A DNA stretch of 21,997 nt, taken from the NCBI GenBank assembly GCA_947458575.1, contig CANHBE010000012.1, positions 1 through 21,997 of the forward strand, given 5' to 3'. The notes beneath the pieces were generated by a model. The model did no database searches. It was not told the DNA's origin and saw only the letters and a list, made by a program, of their open reading frames with translations. Position 1 is the stretch's first letter. Every line of letters starts with the position of its first letter. This DNA is from Flavobacteriaceae bacterium (GTDB lineage Bacteria; Bacteroidota; Bacteroidia; Flavobacteriales; Flavobacteriaceae). The position numbers and the translations under genes were made by a program. This document shows positions 14,783-21,997 of this stretch, one piece after another.

Positions 14783-16078
14783 TTGGATGCCGAGCCCGCT
14801 CTTTCCATTTTATCTACAATAGATACCGACATGCTTTTTGGGTTTGTTGGTATTTTTATTTTGCTTTTTTGCTCTGCAATTGTCTCAGCTGCCGAGGTGG
14901 CCTATTTTTCTTTAACGCCTCGAGATCTTGATCAATGTGCGCAGGAGAATCCTGATAAAGCCAAGATTATCATGTCGCTACTCGAGAAACCAAAGAAGCT
15001 TTTGGCTACGCTTTTGGTTGCGATTAATTTTATAAATATTGGTATTGTAATTCTTTTTTCGGTTGTGGGCACCTCTTTATTTGAGGCAATTAGTTCACCA
15101 CTTCTAAAATTTATAGTAGAGGTAATATTAGTTACTTTTCTGATTCTTTTATTCGGTGAAGTGTTGCCAAAGGTCTACGCAAATCGGAACAATATAAAAT
15201 TCGCAAAATTTGTTGCGTATCCTTTGTCTATACTTGATTACTTGCTTTCGCCTGTAAGTGGACCGATGCGATCGTTATCTATTTACTTGCATGAAAAACT
15301 TGGAAGACAAAGAGGTAATTTTTCAGTTGATCAATTGTCGCAAGCTCTTGAATTGACATCTTCAGCAGAAACCTCTGATGAAGAACAGAAGATCTTGGAA
15401 GGAATCGTCACCTTCGGGAATACCGATACTAAACAAGTTATGAGTCCACGGATAGATATTTTTGCACTAGAAGTTTCAGAAACTTTTATGGATATTATTC
15501 CGAAAATTTCTGAAAAAGGATACTCAAGGATTCCCGTTTATCGAGAAAACATTGATCATGTTGAAGGCGTTTTGTTTGTGAAAGATTTGATTCCGTTCAT
15601 CGGCAAGAAAGATCTAGATTGGGTTGCGCTCATCAGAGAGCCTTTTTTTGTTCCGGAGAATAAGAAACTTGATAATCTATTGAAAGACTTTCAAAGTATG
15701 AAGAGTCATTTAGCTATAGTAGTAGATGAATATGGTGGGACTTCAGGACTTGTAACACTTGAAGATGTCATTGAAGAAATCGTGGGCGACATCAGTGATG
15801 AGTTTGATGGCGAAAATTTAAACTACTCGCAAATAGACGATAATAATTTCCTTTTCGAGGGGAAAATAAATTTGAAAGATTTTTACCGTATAGTTGACGT
15901 AGAGGAAGAAGTATTCGAAGATCGAAAAGGAGAAGCGGAGACCTTGGCGGGCTTTATATTGGAAATTGTTGGAAACTTTCCCAAAAAAGGGCAAAAAATT
16001 TCATTTAGAAATTGCAAATTCACAGTTGAAACGCTCGACAAGAAAAGAATTAAACAAATAAAAGTGACTGTTGAATAA
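14783..16078 (+). CDS. gldE: Gliding motility-associated membrane protein GldE (CNNM/CBS/CorC family)
   Basis: A membrane protein of 431 residues. The N-terminal DUF21/CNNM transmembrane domain spans about 20-190 (FVGIFILLFCSAIVSAAEVAYF; LLVTFLILLFGEVLPKVYANR region). A CBS pair lies at about 210-335 (VMSPRIDIFAL; HLAIVVDEYGGTSGLVTLEDV). A CorC/HlyC domain (about 345-430) ends the protein. The same fold occurs in general magnesium/cobalt efflux proteins. I call it gldE because it follows mutY and ssb and overlaps the approach to gldD, the order I recall from F. johnsoniae. GldE supports gliding and can compensate for weak gldD alleles. The start is a TTG giving MDAEPALSI; the first in-frame ATG (14831) would leave fewer residues before the first membrane segment, and flavobacterial GldE, as I remember it, begins MDxEP. 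Confidence 0.88.
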   Translation: MDAEPALSILSTIDTDMLFGFVGIFILLFCSAIVSAAEVAYFSLTPRDLDQCAQENPDKAKIIMSLLEKPKKLLATLLVAINFINIGIVILFSVVGTSLFEAISSPLLKFIVEVILVTFLILLFGEVLPKVYANRNNIKFAKFVAYPLSILDYLLSPVSGPMRSLSIYLHEKLGRQRGNFSVDQLSQALELTSSAETSDEEQKILEGIVTFGNTDTKQVMSPRIDIFALEVSETFMDIIPKISEKGYSRIPVYRENIDHVEGVLFVKDLIPFIGKKDLDWVALIREPFFVPENKKLDNLLKDFQSMKSHLAIVVDEYGGTSGLVTLEDVIEEIVGDISDEFDGENLNYSQIDDNNFLFEGKINLKDFYRIVDVEEEVFEDRKGEAETLAGFILEIVGNFPKKGQKISFRNCKFTVETLDKKRIKQIKVTVE

Positions 16079-16085
16079 TTCGTAT

Positions 16086-16649
16086 ATGAACTTAAAAGTA
16101 TTGGAAGTTGCTGTTTTGTCTCTTGCTTGTCTTCTTTTTTTCGGATGCAAGAATGATTTCGTACCAAAGCCATCCGGGCAATTGCGTTTGGATTATAAAG
16201 TAGCGCAATATGCTCATTTCGAAAATGATTGTCCTTTCACTTTTGACATGAACGAATCAGCGATAATCAAAGGAAAAACAGGTTGTAATTTTACGATTGA
16301 TTATCCCAAAATGAAAGCTACTATTTTTCTGAGCTATAAGCCGGTAAATAACAATTTGAATATACTACTTCGGGATGCACAAAAGTTGACATACGAACAT
16401 GTGATCAAAGCTGATGATATTCTCGAGCAACCCTTTGTTAACTCGAAGAATCAAGTTTACGGCATGTTTTATCATGTCAATGGGAATGCAGCAACAAATG
16501 CGCAATTTTATGCCACAGACAGCCTGAAGCACTTTATGGATTGCTCTGTATATTTCTACGCAAAGCCTAATTTTGATTCGATTATGCCTGCGGCTAGTTA
16601 CGTAAAAAATGATATGCAACGTTTGTTGGAAAGTTTACGTTGGAAGTAA
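16086..16649 (+). CDS. gldD: Gliding motility lipoprotein GldD
   Basis: A lipoprotein of 187 residues required in F. johnsoniae for gliding, and in this group linked to function of the type IX secretion system. The signal peptide MNLKVLEVAVLSLACLLFFG ends in a lipobox with lipid-bearing C21, followed by KND, so it should be anchored in the envelope facing the periplasm or surface. The mature start, FVPKPSGQLRLDYKVAQY, and the C terminus, NDMQRLLESLRWK, are the parts I recognise as GldD. The ATG is seven bases after the gldE stop and gives a proper signal peptide; an in-frame TTG at 16071 overlapping the gldE stop is less likely. Close spacing indicates co-transcription with gldE. A terminator follows directly. 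Confidence 0.9.
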   Translation: MNLKVLEVAVLSLACLLFFGCKNDFVPKPSGQLRLDYKVAQYAHFENDCPFTFDMNESAIIKGKTGCNFTIDYPKMKATIFLSYKPVNNNLNILLRDAQKLTYEHVIKADDILEQPFVNSKNQVYGMFYHVNGNAATNAQFYATDSLKHFMDCSVYFYAKPNFDSIMPAASYVKNDMQRLLESLRWK

Positions 16650-16654
16650 TAAAT

Positions 16655-16693
16655 AAAAAAAGGAATCAAGTTTTTAATGACTGATTCCTTTTC
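16655..16693. terminator. Bidirectional terminator between gldD and the HMA lipoprotein gene
   Basis: AAAAGGAATCA (16658-16668) and TGATTCCTTTT (16682-16692) form an 11-bp stem around a 13-base loop, with more A before the left arm. It lies six bases after the gldD stop and 21 bases beyond the end of the convergent lipoprotein gene. Confidence 0.8.
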
Positions 16694-16713
16694 TATTATT
16701 CTGGAAATTGCTC

Positions 16714-17082
16714 TTATTTTGAAGCAACCATTTTTGAAACTTTGTATGTATCGCCATCTGCCGTTGCCTCAACGATTTTAGCTAACGATTCTGAACTTTG
16801 TATTGACTTGTCAAACGACACGACCGCTTCTTTCTTTTCAAAATCTACTAAGGCGTTTGCAACACCATTGGCTTCAGCTAGTTCTTTTTCTATCGTTTTT
16901 GCACATCCGATTGCGCAAGTCATTCCCTCAATTGTAAAAGTTGCTTTTTCAAGATTTTGAGGATTAATAGCAGCTTTTGTTTGCACTACATTTTTTTCAG
17001 CTGGAGCACTAGCTGTTTGCTTACAACTAGTTAAGATAGCTCCAAACAAAAACGAAAACAAGAATGTTTTGGTGAGATTCAT
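16714..17082 (-). CDS. Small lipoprotein with a heavy-metal-associated (HMA) domain
   Basis: A predicted lipoprotein of 122 residues. The signal peptide MNLTKTFLFSFLFGAILTS ends at lipid-bearing C20. A short linker rich in Ala and Lys leads to an HMA/CopZ-like beta-alpha-beta-beta-alpha-beta domain at about 46-118 (KATFTIEGMTCAIGCAKTIE). HMA domains carry Cu(I) or other soft metals through two cysteines, normally in GMTCxxC. Here they are C56 and C60, spaced CX3C, so metal preference is uncertain. It stands alone, with no P-type ATPase or efflux gene beside it. The ATG at 17082 is chosen because it gives the signal peptide and lies about 40 bases after a predicted transcription start; the frame stays open 26 codons upstream, but that extension overlaps the promoter. 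The likely role is periplasmic metal binding or delivery. Confidence 0.85.
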   Translation of the reverse strand: MNLTKTFLFSFLFGAILTSCKQTASAPAEKNVVQTKAAINPQNLEKATFTIEGMTCAIGCAKTIEKELAEANGVANALVDFEKKEAVVSFDKSIQSSESLAKIVEATADGDTYKVSKMVASK

Positions 17083-17127
17083 AACTAAATATTTTCTTGA
17101 GACTTTAATTTTCTGTTGATTTGCGAA

Positions 17128-17155
17128 CAAAATTAAATAAAAAAGGAAGGGACAA
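17128..17155 (-). promoter_or_regulatory. Candidate promoter for the HMA lipoprotein gene
   Basis: On the minus strand TTG (17155-17153), 17 bases, then TAATTTTG (17135-17128) fit the phylum consensus. Transcription would start near 17122. Confidence 0.45.
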
Positions 17156-17196
17156 TTCATAAAATTATTACAAATTTAATCTGGAATTATACCAAT

Positions 17197-18063
17197 ATGA
17201 AATTTCAACAAATCAGATATCTTTATTTAGTAATCCTAGCACTAATCTGGGGGAGTTCATTTATTCTAATTAAGAGAGGTTTGATTGGATTGAGTCCACT
17301 GCAGGTGGCGCCTTTACGAATAATCTTTGCTGCTGTATTCTTGATTTGTATCGGCTTTAAGAATTTACCGCTTATTCCCTTTTCGCAATGGAAATACATA
17401 GCGCTAACTGCTTTACTGGGAACATTTGTGCCGGCTTTTTTGTTTGCTATCGCCCAAACAGAAATTGATAGCTCTGTCAGTTCGATTCTAAATTCACTAA
17501 CACCTGTAAATACTTTATTGATAGGCTCACTTGCTTTTGGTTACCAGTTCAAAAGAGCGCAGATTTTAGGTGTTATAGGTGGGTTATTGGGGACTGCTGT
17601 GTTGATTTTTAATGGACTTCTAAATCATCCCGAGCAAAATTATTATTATGCTATTTTGCTTGTGATTGCTACATTGTGTTATGCAACCAATGTAAACTTA
17701 ATAAACAAATACTTGACCAATCTCTCGCCTTTGACCATTAGCGTGGGGAATTTTATAGTACTGCTGCTTCCGGCAGTTATTCTTCTTTTTTTGACAGGTT
17801 TTTTGCAACAAGTGCATGAAGTGGAAACCCAGACCTCCGTTTTCTTTATCATGATACTTGGGGTTTTTGGAACAGGCATAGCCAATATTATTTTCTTTAA
17901 GATCATTCAGATATCAAACCCTGTTTTTGCAACTTCAGTAACTTATCTTATTCCAATTGTTGCTTTTTTCTGGGGAATACTTGATAAAGAAGTATTAACT
18001 TTTTTTCAGATAATTGGTGCCTGCATTATTTTTCTTGGGGTTTACCTATCCAGCAAGAAATAA
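17197..18063 (+). CDS. EamA/DMT-family transporter
   Basis: An inner-membrane permease of 288 residues in the drug/metabolite transporter superfamily, with two EamA repeats and about ten membrane helices. The first repeat starts LYLVILALIWGSSFILIKRGL and the second near YYYAILLVIATLCYATNVNLI. The pattern WGSSFILIKRGL...PLRIIFA is typical of the family. Members export amino acids, metabolites or drugs; the substrate cannot be told from sequence. The ATG at 17197 sits before a short charged N terminus and the first helix. The gene diverges from the HMA lipoprotein with a 114-base spacer in which I see no TAnnTTTG box on this strand. It is probably monocistronic, since the next gene is convergent. 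Confidence 0.88.
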   Translation: MKFQQIRYLYLVILALIWGSSFILIKRGLIGLSPLQVAPLRIIFAAVFLICIGFKNLPLIPFSQWKYIALTALLGTFVPAFLFAIAQTEIDSSVSSILNSLTPVNTLLIGSLAFGYQFKRAQILGVIGGLLGTAVLIFNGLLNHPEQNYYYAILLVIATLCYATNVNLINKYLTNLSPLTISVGNFIVLLLPAVILLFLTGFLQQVHEVETQTSVFFIMILGVFGTGIANIIFFKIIQISNPVFATSVTYLIPIVAFFWGILDKEVLTFFQIIGACIIFLGVYLSSKK

Positions 18064-18085
18064 AAAAAACCATCATTTAGATGGT
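18062..18085 (-). terminator. Terminator at the end of the M16 peptidase pair
   Basis: On the minus strand ACCATC (18085-18080 side), a 5-base loop and GATGGT are followed by a run of eight T, the usual intrinsic terminator form. It also lies directly after the EamA stop and may act weakly on that side. Confidence 0.6.
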
Positions 18086-18113
18086 CTTGTTTAGATGATT
18101 GCAAAGCCGTGAT

Positions 18114-20156
18114 TTATTCAAAATCAGCATCAGAAACACCTTCATTTATTTTCACATCTGTTGTCGTGAGTAGAATGTCTAATCCGATGTTCAAAGAGAA
18201 TACGTGTGGTATTTTGATTCCTTTTATTTCTCGATAGTCACTGTAGTTGATGGTATGGGAAATCAACTCTCCGTTGATGTCCATCGATTTTCTCTCAGCC
18301 AACTTTAAGCCAGTTTTCACGTCATAGTAGAATTTAGAATCACCTTCTTGTATGACATAGGCATCTGTATCATTATAATTTTCGATGCCAACCAACTTAA
18401 TTTCAGAATTTTTAATTAAGTCCAACTCCGGGAATGGAACAGCACTCGATTTTAAATCCGACAAATCATTTTCGCTAAGATCTTTTCTTTGACCTTGTTG
18501 GATAAAATAGCCGCCTTTTTGGTTTAAAACGTCTTTACGCATCGACATGCCCATTACCTTAATTTCGCGGAGAAGGTTATGGTCAACTGTTGTTTTTGAC
18601 GTCAGTTCAATCGGCGCTCCTTGTATCGTTCCTGAAGAAATTGTAAAAATTGACTTCACATTTCGCAAGACCTGCTCACCGCCAATTGCGTTGATGTAAC
18701 TCGCCAGCACACTCTGAGCCGTCACGCCCGCCGGAATCGGTATCTCATAATTTGGTTTTTCTGCAGGGCTGCCATATTTGTCGAAGTAAAATATCGGAAT
18801 CTTGAGTTTTTCGAGTGCAGGCAATACCTCGATTCCTTTGCCAACAATGACAATTCGCTCTTGTTCTGGTAAGATATATTTATTGACAACACGCATGATA
18901 TCTTCCGGTGTAACTGCATTAATTTTTTCAATGTACTTTTCATAGAAATCCTCGGAAAGTCCCTGGGTCTTAATGTTTAAAGCATAACCGGCAATTGTTT
19001 CGGGCTTTTCAATTTGCATTACAAATTGACCGATGTAGCTTGCTTTTACATTTTGCAAGTCTTTTTGGGAGACTTTTTCAGTCCGAATTCTTTTGATTTC
19101 TTTCATCATTTCGACCACAGCACTATCAGTGACATTGTTTCTCACCTGAGTGTAAGCGATAAATCTTGAAATATATCTGCTGTCACCTATTCGGGAACCT
19201 GCATCATAGGTCCAAGCATTTTTCTCTCTTAAATTCGACATCAAATAACTATTGTAGTTTCCTCCGAGTATTTGATTGGCTAGAATTGCTGCAAAGTAAT
19301 CGGGATCTTTCATTTTGAGCGTGCTAAGATTTATGACTGAAATTTCAGATTGGACCGCATTGGGCATATCTACAAAATTGATTTGCGTGTATTGTACATC
19401 TCGTGAATGCGAGTAACTTAAATCGGGCGCTATTGCCTTTTGCCATGGCTCAAATAGACTCTCAATATCAGCCTTTATGGTCTGCGAAGAAATGTCGCCT
19501 ACGACCACCAAATATGCGTTTTCCGGAACAAAGTACGTGTTGTAATGCAAGAGAATATCATCTAAGGAAATGCTGCTGATAGATGTCTCGGTAACATATT
19601 CGCCAAATGGGTGATTCTTACCGTACGTTAGAACGTTTTCAACACGTCTAGCCACTGTAGCAATACTTTTTTCAGTTGCTTTAAGGCTTTCGATCAATTT
19701 GGTTTTCTCTTTGTCTAATTCGCTGTTTGTAAAAACCGTATGCAGAGCTCCTTCTGCCATCAATTCTAATATTCTTTTGGAGTATTTCGATAATCCTGAT
19801 GCGAAGGCTCCGTCACTTGAAAATTCTATTGATGCACCTAAAAAATCAACCTCTTCATTAAAAGCTTCTTTGGATATTTTTTCAGAGCCACCTCCGATCA
19901 TAGCACCGGTCAATGCAGAAACTCCTTTTTTTGAACCTTCCAAATTAGGGGCGTTATCAATCGTTAGGCTATAGGAAACCCGAGGTAATTTATGGTTCTC
20001 AACCACCAAAACTTTTAATCCGTTTCGCAGTTGAAAGGAAGTTGGTTTTGCGATGTTGATTTTAGGAGCCGGTCCGGCTTTGGGTTGGGCATTGCTCTGT
20101 GCCAAAAGGCTTTCTGCAAGGAAAATAAAAGAGAGTATGTAAAATATTTTTTTCAT
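18114..20156 (-). CDS. M16-family peptidase homologue without zinc motif, with C-terminal LolA-like domain
   Basis: A periplasmic protein of 680 residues with signal peptide MKKIFYILSFIFLAESLLAQ. Two M16 domains follow: an N-terminal one from about 35 (SFQLRNGLKVLVVENHKLPRVS) and a partner-type one after PENAYLVVVGDISSQTIKADIE. Where active M16 enzymes have HxxEH, this protein has ALTGA (81-85), so it cannot bind the catalytic zinc in the usual way. Such subunits, like alpha-MPP, help a catalytic partner bind substrate; the partner is the gene directly upstream. After about 478 comes a separate domain (SVLASYINAIGGEQVLRNVKSI to the end) that looks like a LolA/lipoprotein-sorting fold by its predicted strand pattern; that is inference. 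The ATG at 20156 starts the signal peptide; a TTG nine bases earlier is rejected. The gap to the upstream gene is ten bases. Confidence 0.88.
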   Translation of the reverse strand: MKKIFYILSFIFLAESLLAQSNAQPKAGPAPKINIAKPTSFQLRNGLKVLVVENHKLPRVSYSLTIDNAPNLEGSKKGVSALTGAMIGGGSEKISKEAFNEEVDFLGASIEFSSDGAFASGLSKYSKRILELMAEGALHTVFTNSELDKEKTKLIESLKATEKSIATVARRVENVLTYGKNHPFGEYVTETSISSISLDDILLHYNTYFVPENAYLVVVGDISSQTIKADIESLFEPWQKAIAPDLSYSHSRDVQYTQINFVDMPNAVQSEISVINLSTLKMKDPDYFAAILANQILGGNYNSYLMSNLREKNAWTYDAGSRIGDSRYISRFIAYTQVRNNVTDSAVVEMMKEIKRIRTEKVSQKDLQNVKASYIGQFVMQIEKPETIAGYALNIKTQGLSEDFYEKYIEKINAVTPEDIMRVVNKYILPEQERIVIVGKGIEVLPALEKLKIPIFYFDKYGSPAEKPNYEIPIPAGVTAQSVLASYINAIGGEQVLRNVKSIFTISSGTIQGAPIELTSKTTVDHNLLREIKVMGMSMRKDVLNQKGGYFIQQGQRKDLSENDLSDLKSSAVPFPELDLIKNSEIKLVGIENYNDTDAYVIQEGDSKFYYDVKTGLKLAERKSMDINGELISHTINYSDYREIKGIKIPHVFSLNIGLDILLTTTDVKINEGVSDADFE

Positions 20157-20166
20157 GAGCGTCAAA

Positions 20167-21492
20167 TTAGTTTTGTTTTTTGTCTTTCACTGGAACATAA
20201 TCCAATAACAATCTCTGATTGGAATTTAGATAAGTTCTAGCCGCAGCTCTGATGTCTTCGCGAGTTATGGATCGGTATTCATTCATTTCGGTGTTAATGA
20301 GATTAGTATTTTCATAAAGCAGATGATATGACGCTAGATTCTCGGCTATGTTTTCTAATGTACCATTATTGTTGACAAAATCATTTTCGATTCTGTTTTG
20401 TAATTTTTGAAAGTCTCTCTCCGAAATCAAGTCGGTTTGCAACTTTAAGATTTCTTCATCAATTTCTTTTAAGATACTTTCGGTGGTGTTTTCTCCTAAT
20501 GGGAGTCCATAGAGAATATACAATCCATAATCCTCTTGTTTCATTGCAAATGCGCCAATGGTCAAAGCAATCTTCTTTTCATCTACTATTTTCTTGTATA
20601 ATCTTGAACTTTTTCCTTCACTCAGCAGGGCGGAAATCAATTCCAGAATTCTCGAATCCCTGGTCTTCATTGATGGAATCCTGTAAGCGGCAACTATAGC
20701 TGGAATCTGAATATTTGGATCCTCAAAGGTTGCTCTTTTTGGTTGTATTATCGGGTCCTCTTTAATGTTAATTTTTTCAACCGTTGGCGTTTTTTTGATT
20801 GGTCCAAAATATTTCTTAATCCATGAAATCGCCTGTTCTTTTTCAAAATTTCCCGCCACCACTAAAACAGCATTGTTCGGACCGTAGTATTTTTTATTGA
20901 AAGCGCGAAATTCCTCTAAAGTAGCTGCGTCAATATGATCCATAGAGCCGTCGATATCCCATCGATAAGGATGTTTTTCAAAAAGGTTTTCCTTGACAAC
21001 TTTGATCACTTGGCCATACGGCTGGTTGTCAACTTTCAGTCGCTTTTCTTCTTTAACGACTTCCTTTTGAGTATCAACACCAATTTGATTAATCACCGGA
21101 TGTAGCATACGTTCTGCTTCCATCCAAATTGCTAATTCGAGATTATTGGAGGGGAAAATCTCGTAGTAATAGGTGCGATCGACAGATGTATTCGCATTGT
21201 TAACGCCGCCGTTTCCTGAAACAATTTTCATCCATTCACCGCGACCGATATTCTTGGTTCCTTCAAAAAGCAAGTGTTCGAAAAAGTGCGCAAAACCAGT
21301 TCGCTTTGGATCTTCATTTTTAGTGCCGACATGATACATTACAGAGGTAAGAATTACCGGAGTTGATTTGTCTTGATGCAAGATGACATGAAGTCCGTTG
21401 TCTAAATCATATTCCTCGAAAATCACTTTTTGCGAAAAAGAGGGATAGGCAAAAAGAGACGTTAAAAACAGGGCAAATAGTAATTTTTTCAT
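20167..21492 (-). CDS. M16-family zinc metallopeptidase (catalytic subunit)
   Basis: A pitrilysin/insulinase-family peptidase of 441 residues, the size of bacterial enzymes that work as two-subunit complexes. The signal peptide is MKKLLFALFLTSLFAYPSFS, so it acts in the periplasm. The inverted zinc motif H69-F-F-E72-H73 is intact (GFAHFFEHLLFEGTKN), and the third ligand is E148 or E149 in QKEVVKEEKR, about 75 residues on as in the family. A second, non-catalytic M16 domain with VLVVAGNFEKEQAISWI follows. The ATG at 21492 begins the signal peptide; the longer frame adds 22 residues without support. It is the first gene of a two-gene operon with an inactive homologue. Probable substrates are short or unfolded peptides; nothing in the sequence names them. 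Confidence 0.93.
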   Translation of the reverse strand: MKKLLFALFLTSLFAYPSFSQKVIFEEYDLDNGLHVILHQDKSTPVILTSVMYHVGTKNEDPKRTGFAHFFEHLLFEGTKNIGRGEWMKIVSGNGGVNNANTSVDRTYYYEIFPSNNLELAIWMEAERMLHPVINQIGVDTQKEVVKEEKRLKVDNQPYGQVIKVVKENLFEKHPYRWDIDGSMDHIDAATLEEFRAFNKKYYGPNNAVLVVAGNFEKEQAISWIKKYFGPIKKTPTVEKINIKEDPIIQPKRATFEDPNIQIPAIVAAYRIPSMKTRDSRILELISALLSEGKSSRLYKKIVDEKKIALTIGAFAMKQEDYGLYILYGLPLGENTTESILKEIDEEILKLQTDLISERDFQKLQNRIENDFVNNNGTLENIAENLASYHLLYENTNLINTEMNEYRSITREDIRAAARTYLNSNQRLLLDYVPVKDKKQN

Positions 21493-21555
21493 AAACACAA
21501 ATAAACAGTTTGATCGATTATTATAGAGCATTACGCTAAAGTGTAGGAACTTCGT

Positions 21556-21563
21556 CAAAATTA
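21556..21563 (-). promoter_or_regulatory. Weak candidate -7 element for the M16 operon
   Basis: On the minus strand TAATTTTG fits TAnnTTTG and would give a leader of about 58 bases before the ATG at 21492. The -33 region has only TTTC, so support is weak. Confidence 0.25.
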
Positions 21564-21643
21564 ATTGATTTACTGAGAAATGAAATGAAATTAGAGTAAA
21601 AGAAATTCAAAATAATAGAGAACAATTTTTTTTTCATAAGAGG

Positions 21644-21673
21644 TTGCGAGAATGAGATTTAGTTGTATATTTG
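21644..21673 (+). promoter_or_regulatory. Bacteroidota-type promoter for rplU
   Basis: TTG at 21644-21646, a 19-base spacer, and TATATTTG at 21666-21673 match the -33/-7 consensus closely. Transcription would start near 21679, with an A-rich leader of about 28 bases. Confidence 0.7.
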
Positions 21674-21706
21674 CGTCCATTTTAAAAACAAATAAACATC
21701 ATTGTT

Positions 21707-21997
21707 ATGTACGCAATCGTAGAGATAGCAGGGCAACAATTTAAAGTAAGCAAAGACTTAAAGGTTTATGTTCACCGTTTATCTAATGAAGAAGGTTCAA
21801 AAGTTACTTTTGACAAAGTTTTATTATTAGATGACAATGGCACAATCACTTTAGGCGCCCCGGCTGTAGAAGGTGCTTCAGTAGAAGCCAAAGTGTTACA
21901 ACACTTAAAAGGAGACAAAGTAATCGTTTTCAAAAAGAAAAGAAGAAAAGGATTCAAGAAAAGAAACGGTCACAGACAGTATCTTACTCAAATTGTA
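21707..21997 (+). CDS. rplU: 50S ribosomal protein L21 (partial, runs off the window end)
   Basis: The first 97 residues of ribosomal protein bL21, which binds 23S rRNA in the large subunit. The start MYAIVEIAGQQFKVSKD and the C-terminal signature FKKKRRKGFKKRNGHRQ identify the family. bL21 is usually about 100-105 residues, so only a few codons are missing beyond base 21997. A strong promoter precedes it. In most bacteria rpmA (L27) follows, which would lie outside the window. Confidence 0.97.
   Translation, partial: MYAIVEIAGQQFKVSKDLKVYVHRLSNEEGSKVTFDKVLLLDDNGTITLGAPAVEGASVEAKVLQHLKGDKVIVFKKKRRKGFKKRNGHRQYLTQIV

Noticed and set aside
1..21997. A defence island, prophage, biosynthetic cluster or other accessory system
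   Set aside because: Nearly every gene is a core or widely distributed family, coding style is uniform along the window, and no integrase, transposase, tRNA-bounded insertion or unknown multi-gene cassette is present.

Overview
The window is chromosomal DNA from a Bacteroidota bacterium of the Flavobacteriaceae, most likely Flavobacterium or a close relative. The evidence is AT-rich DNA, no Shine-Dalgarno-like purine boxes before the start codons, several promoters of the Bacteroidota type (TTG or TTTG, about 17-21 bases, then TAnnTTTG), two proteases with type IX secretion (T9SS) C-terminal sorting domains, and a mutY-ssb-gldE-gldD gene order that I recall from the gliding-motility locus of F. 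johnsoniae. Most genes are core or housekeeping genes. I find no phage, insertion sequence, CRISPR array, tRNA or rRNA, and no convincing new multi-gene system.

Layout. 1-735 is the 3' end of a class Ia ribonucleotide reductase large subunit gene, closed by a terminator. 736-963 is a spacer holding a minus-strand copy of a hairpin-forming intergenic repeat. 967-2783 is a translationally coupled pair, a GNAT acetyltransferase and a dGTPase-family HD hydrolase. 2859-8367 is a tandem pair of large secreted fungalysin (M36) metalloproteases with a terminator between and after them. 8426-10677 holds dxs (minus) and tadA (plus), divergent from a 38-bp spacer. 10678-10876 holds a second, plus-strand copy of the intergenic repeat and a strong terminator. 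10877-13108 is a minus-strand set: an HU-like DNA-binding protein, an unusual 30-residue very basic protein that is easily missed, and an RNase E/G family enzyme. 13239-16649 is mutY-ssb-gldE-gldD on the plus strand. 16714-18063 holds a small HMA-domain lipoprotein (minus) and an EamA transporter (plus), divergent. 18114-21492 is a minus-strand pair of M16 peptidases, one catalytic and one that has lost its zinc motif. 21707 to the end is the start of rplU (ribosomal protein L21).

How the genes fit together. Nucleotide and genome-maintenance functions recur (ribonucleotide reductase, dGTPase, MutY, SSB, HU), as do RNA and translation functions (TadA, RNase G, L21, perhaps the small basic protein). 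The envelope functions are linked: GldD and GldE support gliding, which in this group is tied to T9SS, and both fungalysins carry T9SS sorting signals. The two M16 proteins probably act together as a heteromeric periplasmic peptidase.

The best leads are the two copies of the intergenic hairpin element, the 30-residue basic protein whose stop codon lies inside its own terminator stem, the CX3C metal-site variant in the HMA lipoprotein, the RNase G without zinc-link cysteines, and the catalytic plus inactive M16 pair whose inactive member has an added C-terminal domain. All functional calls come from reading motifs and from memory of families; no database search was run.
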